A stretch of DNA of 64,000 nucleotides from Camelus bactrianus (taxonomy: Eukaryota > Chordata > Mammalia > Artiodactyla > Camelidae): the NCBI RefSeq assembly GCF_048773025.1, contig NC_133555.1, positions 57,483,206-57,547,205 on the forward strand. The letters run 5' to 3'. Below are positions 63,188 to 64,000 of the stretch, piece by piece (the stretch's first letter is position 1; each line of letters starts with the position of its first letter). A program made the position numbers and the translations under genes. The notes beneath the pieces were generated by a model. That model ran no database searches, was not told where the DNA came from, and saw only the letters and a program-made list of their open reading frames with translations.

Positions 63188-63685
63188 CGGGTTGCAGGAG
63201 ACACTTTTTCTCTGCTTTCTCAGTCTGTTTCCTAGTGCCGGTTTGAAGTTCCTGCAGTTTTCACTGTAAAACCGAGTTGGAGCTTGTACCTACCCATATA
63301 TATGAATGGTATGGAGTTTGCAACTGAAAAGAAACTTTGTGTTCCCAACAAGCTAGGTGAAGGACGGCTTTCACACACACTTATCTCTCAGAACTGAGCA
63401 AGTGGAGAGACGTTCGTTCATCTAGCAACAAGGGAACGGGTTGCAGGAGACACTTTTTCTCTGCATTCTCAGTCTGTTTCCTAGTGCCGGTTTGAAGTTC
63501 CTGTAGTTTTCACTGTAAAACCGATTTGGAGCTTGTACCTACCCATATATATGTATGGAATGGAGTTTGCAACTGAAAAGAAACTTTGTGTTCCCAACAA
63601 GCTAGTTGAAGGACGGCTTTCACACACACTTAACTCTCAGAACTGAGTAAGTGGAGAGACGTTCGTTCATCTAGCACCAAGGGAA
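63188..63685 (+). repeat. Two-monomer unit, copy 2 of a matching tandem pair
   Basis: This is the adjacent partner of 62690-63187, apparently identical. It is followed at about 63686 by a monomer whose AAAAGAGAG replaces the P-type AAAACAGAG, and then by a B-type monomer. The lack of differences makes this the youngest rearrangement visible, or a product of recent gene conversion or of assembly. Confidence 0.9.
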
Positions 63686-63936
63686 CGGGTTGCAGGAGAC
63701 ACTTTTTCTCTGCTTTCTCAGTCTGTTTCCTAGTGCCGGTTTGAAGTTCCTGCAGTTTTCACTGTAAAAGAGAGTTGGAGCTTCTACCTCCCCATATATA
63801 TGTATGGAATGGTGTTTGCAACTGAAAAGAAACTTTGTGTTCCCAACAATCTAGCTGAAGAACGGCTTTCACACACACATTTCTCTCAGATCTGAGCAAG
63901 TGGAGAGACGTTCTTTCATCTAGCACCAAGGGAACG

Positions 63937-64000
63937 GGTTGCAGGGGACACATTTTCCCTGATTTCTCAGGCTTTTTCCTAGTGCCGGTTTGAAGTTCCT
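63937..64000 (+). repeat. Partial last monomer at window edge
   Basis: The window ends 64 bases into a G-type monomer (GGGGACACATTTTC, then CAGGCTTTTTCC). The array evidently continues beyond position 64000. Confidence 0.95.

Larger units (their letters stand above)
1067..63953 (-). other. Recurrent antisense open frames of the satellite (not genes)
   Basis: Dozens of short antisense frames, mostly 64 codons, share one peptide pattern because the period is a multiple of three. Their common stop is the TGA antisense to monomer positions 72-74. Their start codon exists only where a T-to-A variant at position 16 turns CACTT into CACAT. That one variant decides whether a frame appears, and indels often shift frame. 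There is no sign of longer coding continuity, signal peptide or known domain. A few sense-strand frames of 60-82 codons are of the same nature. I call none of these a gene. Confidence 0.9.
1..64000 (+). repeat. Tandem satellite DNA array, ~249-bp monomer, ~257 copies
   Basis: The anchor GGTTGCAGG recurs about every 248-249 bases from position 1 (then 250, 498, 747, 996, 1245, 1494, 1743) to 63937. The total spacing of 63936 bases fits 257 monomers averaging 248.8 bp. Monomers are head to tail in one orientation, with mostly single-base substitutions and 1-3-base indels. No unique sequence interrupts them and the array continues past both window ends. GC content, counted on a typical monomer, is about 45 percent. 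Arrays like this are typical of centromeric, pericentromeric or heterochromatic knob regions in eukaryotes; that location is inferred, not shown. I do not recognise the family. Ribosomal spacer subrepeats or a sex-chromosome satellite are alternatives that the window cannot exclude. Confidence 0.97.

Noticed and set aside
1-64000. CENP-B box (TTCG, four bases, A, two bases, CGGG)
   Set aside because: The ACGTTCGTTC motif and the CACCGGGGG ends looked promising, but TTCG and CGGG are separated by 12 bases instead of 7. I found no match on the other strand in the common monomers.
1-64000. The 60-107-codon open frames as genes or a repetitive protein gene
   Set aside because: They repeat with the satellite period, are ended by a stop recurring in each monomer, start only where one variant supplies ATG, and are broken by ordinary indels. 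No recognisable domain or longer coding continuity is present.
1-64000. CRISPR-like regular repeat array
   Set aside because: The period is regular, but the whole 249 bases is repeated. There are no short repeats separated by unique spacers and no cas genes.
1-64000. Transposon, retroelement or virus-derived insertions
   Set aside because: The monomer spacing stays close to 249 bases throughout, leaving no room for insertions. I saw no terminal repeats, target-site duplications or long open frames.
1-64000. tRNA, 5S or other RNA polymerase III derived repeat
   Set aside because: No A-box and B-box pair with the GGTTCGAANCC type consensus is visible in either orientation; GTTCGTTC lacks the required flanks. 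No tRNA-like fold was recognised.

Overview
The whole 64 kb window is one uninterrupted, head-to-tail tandem array of a satellite DNA with a monomer of about 249 bp. The repeat anchor (the motif GGTTGCAGG) first occurs at position 1 and the last complete-monomer boundary is at 63937. That fits 257 monomers averaging about 248.8 bp plus a 64-base partial copy, though the count comes from division and spot checks rather than from tallying every monomer. All copies I followed lie in the same orientation. I see no gene, RNA gene, mobile element, unique spacer or inverted segment, and the array runs off both ends. This looks like a centromeric, pericentromeric or other heterochromatic block of a eukaryotic chromosome. 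I do not recognise the satellite family and cannot name the organism.

The array is not homogeneous. Monomers fall into recognisable subtypes marked by shared variants, and these recur in fixed orders. A five-monomer cassette, which I label T-P-B-G-K, recurs complete or partial at about 498, 3235, 6224, 7717, 14690, 16930, 23890, 26135 and 37817. Type B carries a perfect 12-base palindrome with an AGATCT core; I find it 28 times, with a gap between about 8.9 and 22.6 kb.

Layout: (I) 1-9.2 kb, cassette-rich with 2737-bp, 1742-bp and 1493-bp internal copies and a B-G dimer duplication. (II) 9.2-22.4 kb, lacking complete B monomers, with private variants and a nine-monomer (2240-bp) unit in two adjacent copies at 13.76-18.14 kb. 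(III) 22.2-27.2 kb, cassette-rich again with overlapping 1990-bp and 2239-bp offsets. (IV) 26.9-33.8 kb, a block whose close copy lies at 41.55-48.75 kb, with whole-monomer gains and losses between the two. (V) 33.8-41.5 kb and 49-64 kb, dominated by another subtype family (GATTTGG, CACCAACGG, TTAACTCTC variants) in several duplicated segments, ending in a 498-bp dimer present as two copies with no difference that I can see.

The small open reading frames of 60-107 codons are by-products. The period is a multiple of three (83 codons) and one antisense stop recurs per monomer, so similar antisense peptides appear wherever a variant supplies a start codon. I do not regard any as a gene. The informative content is the history of the array: nested unequal exchanges or amplifications, chimeric monomers at exchange points, and short dyad symmetries.
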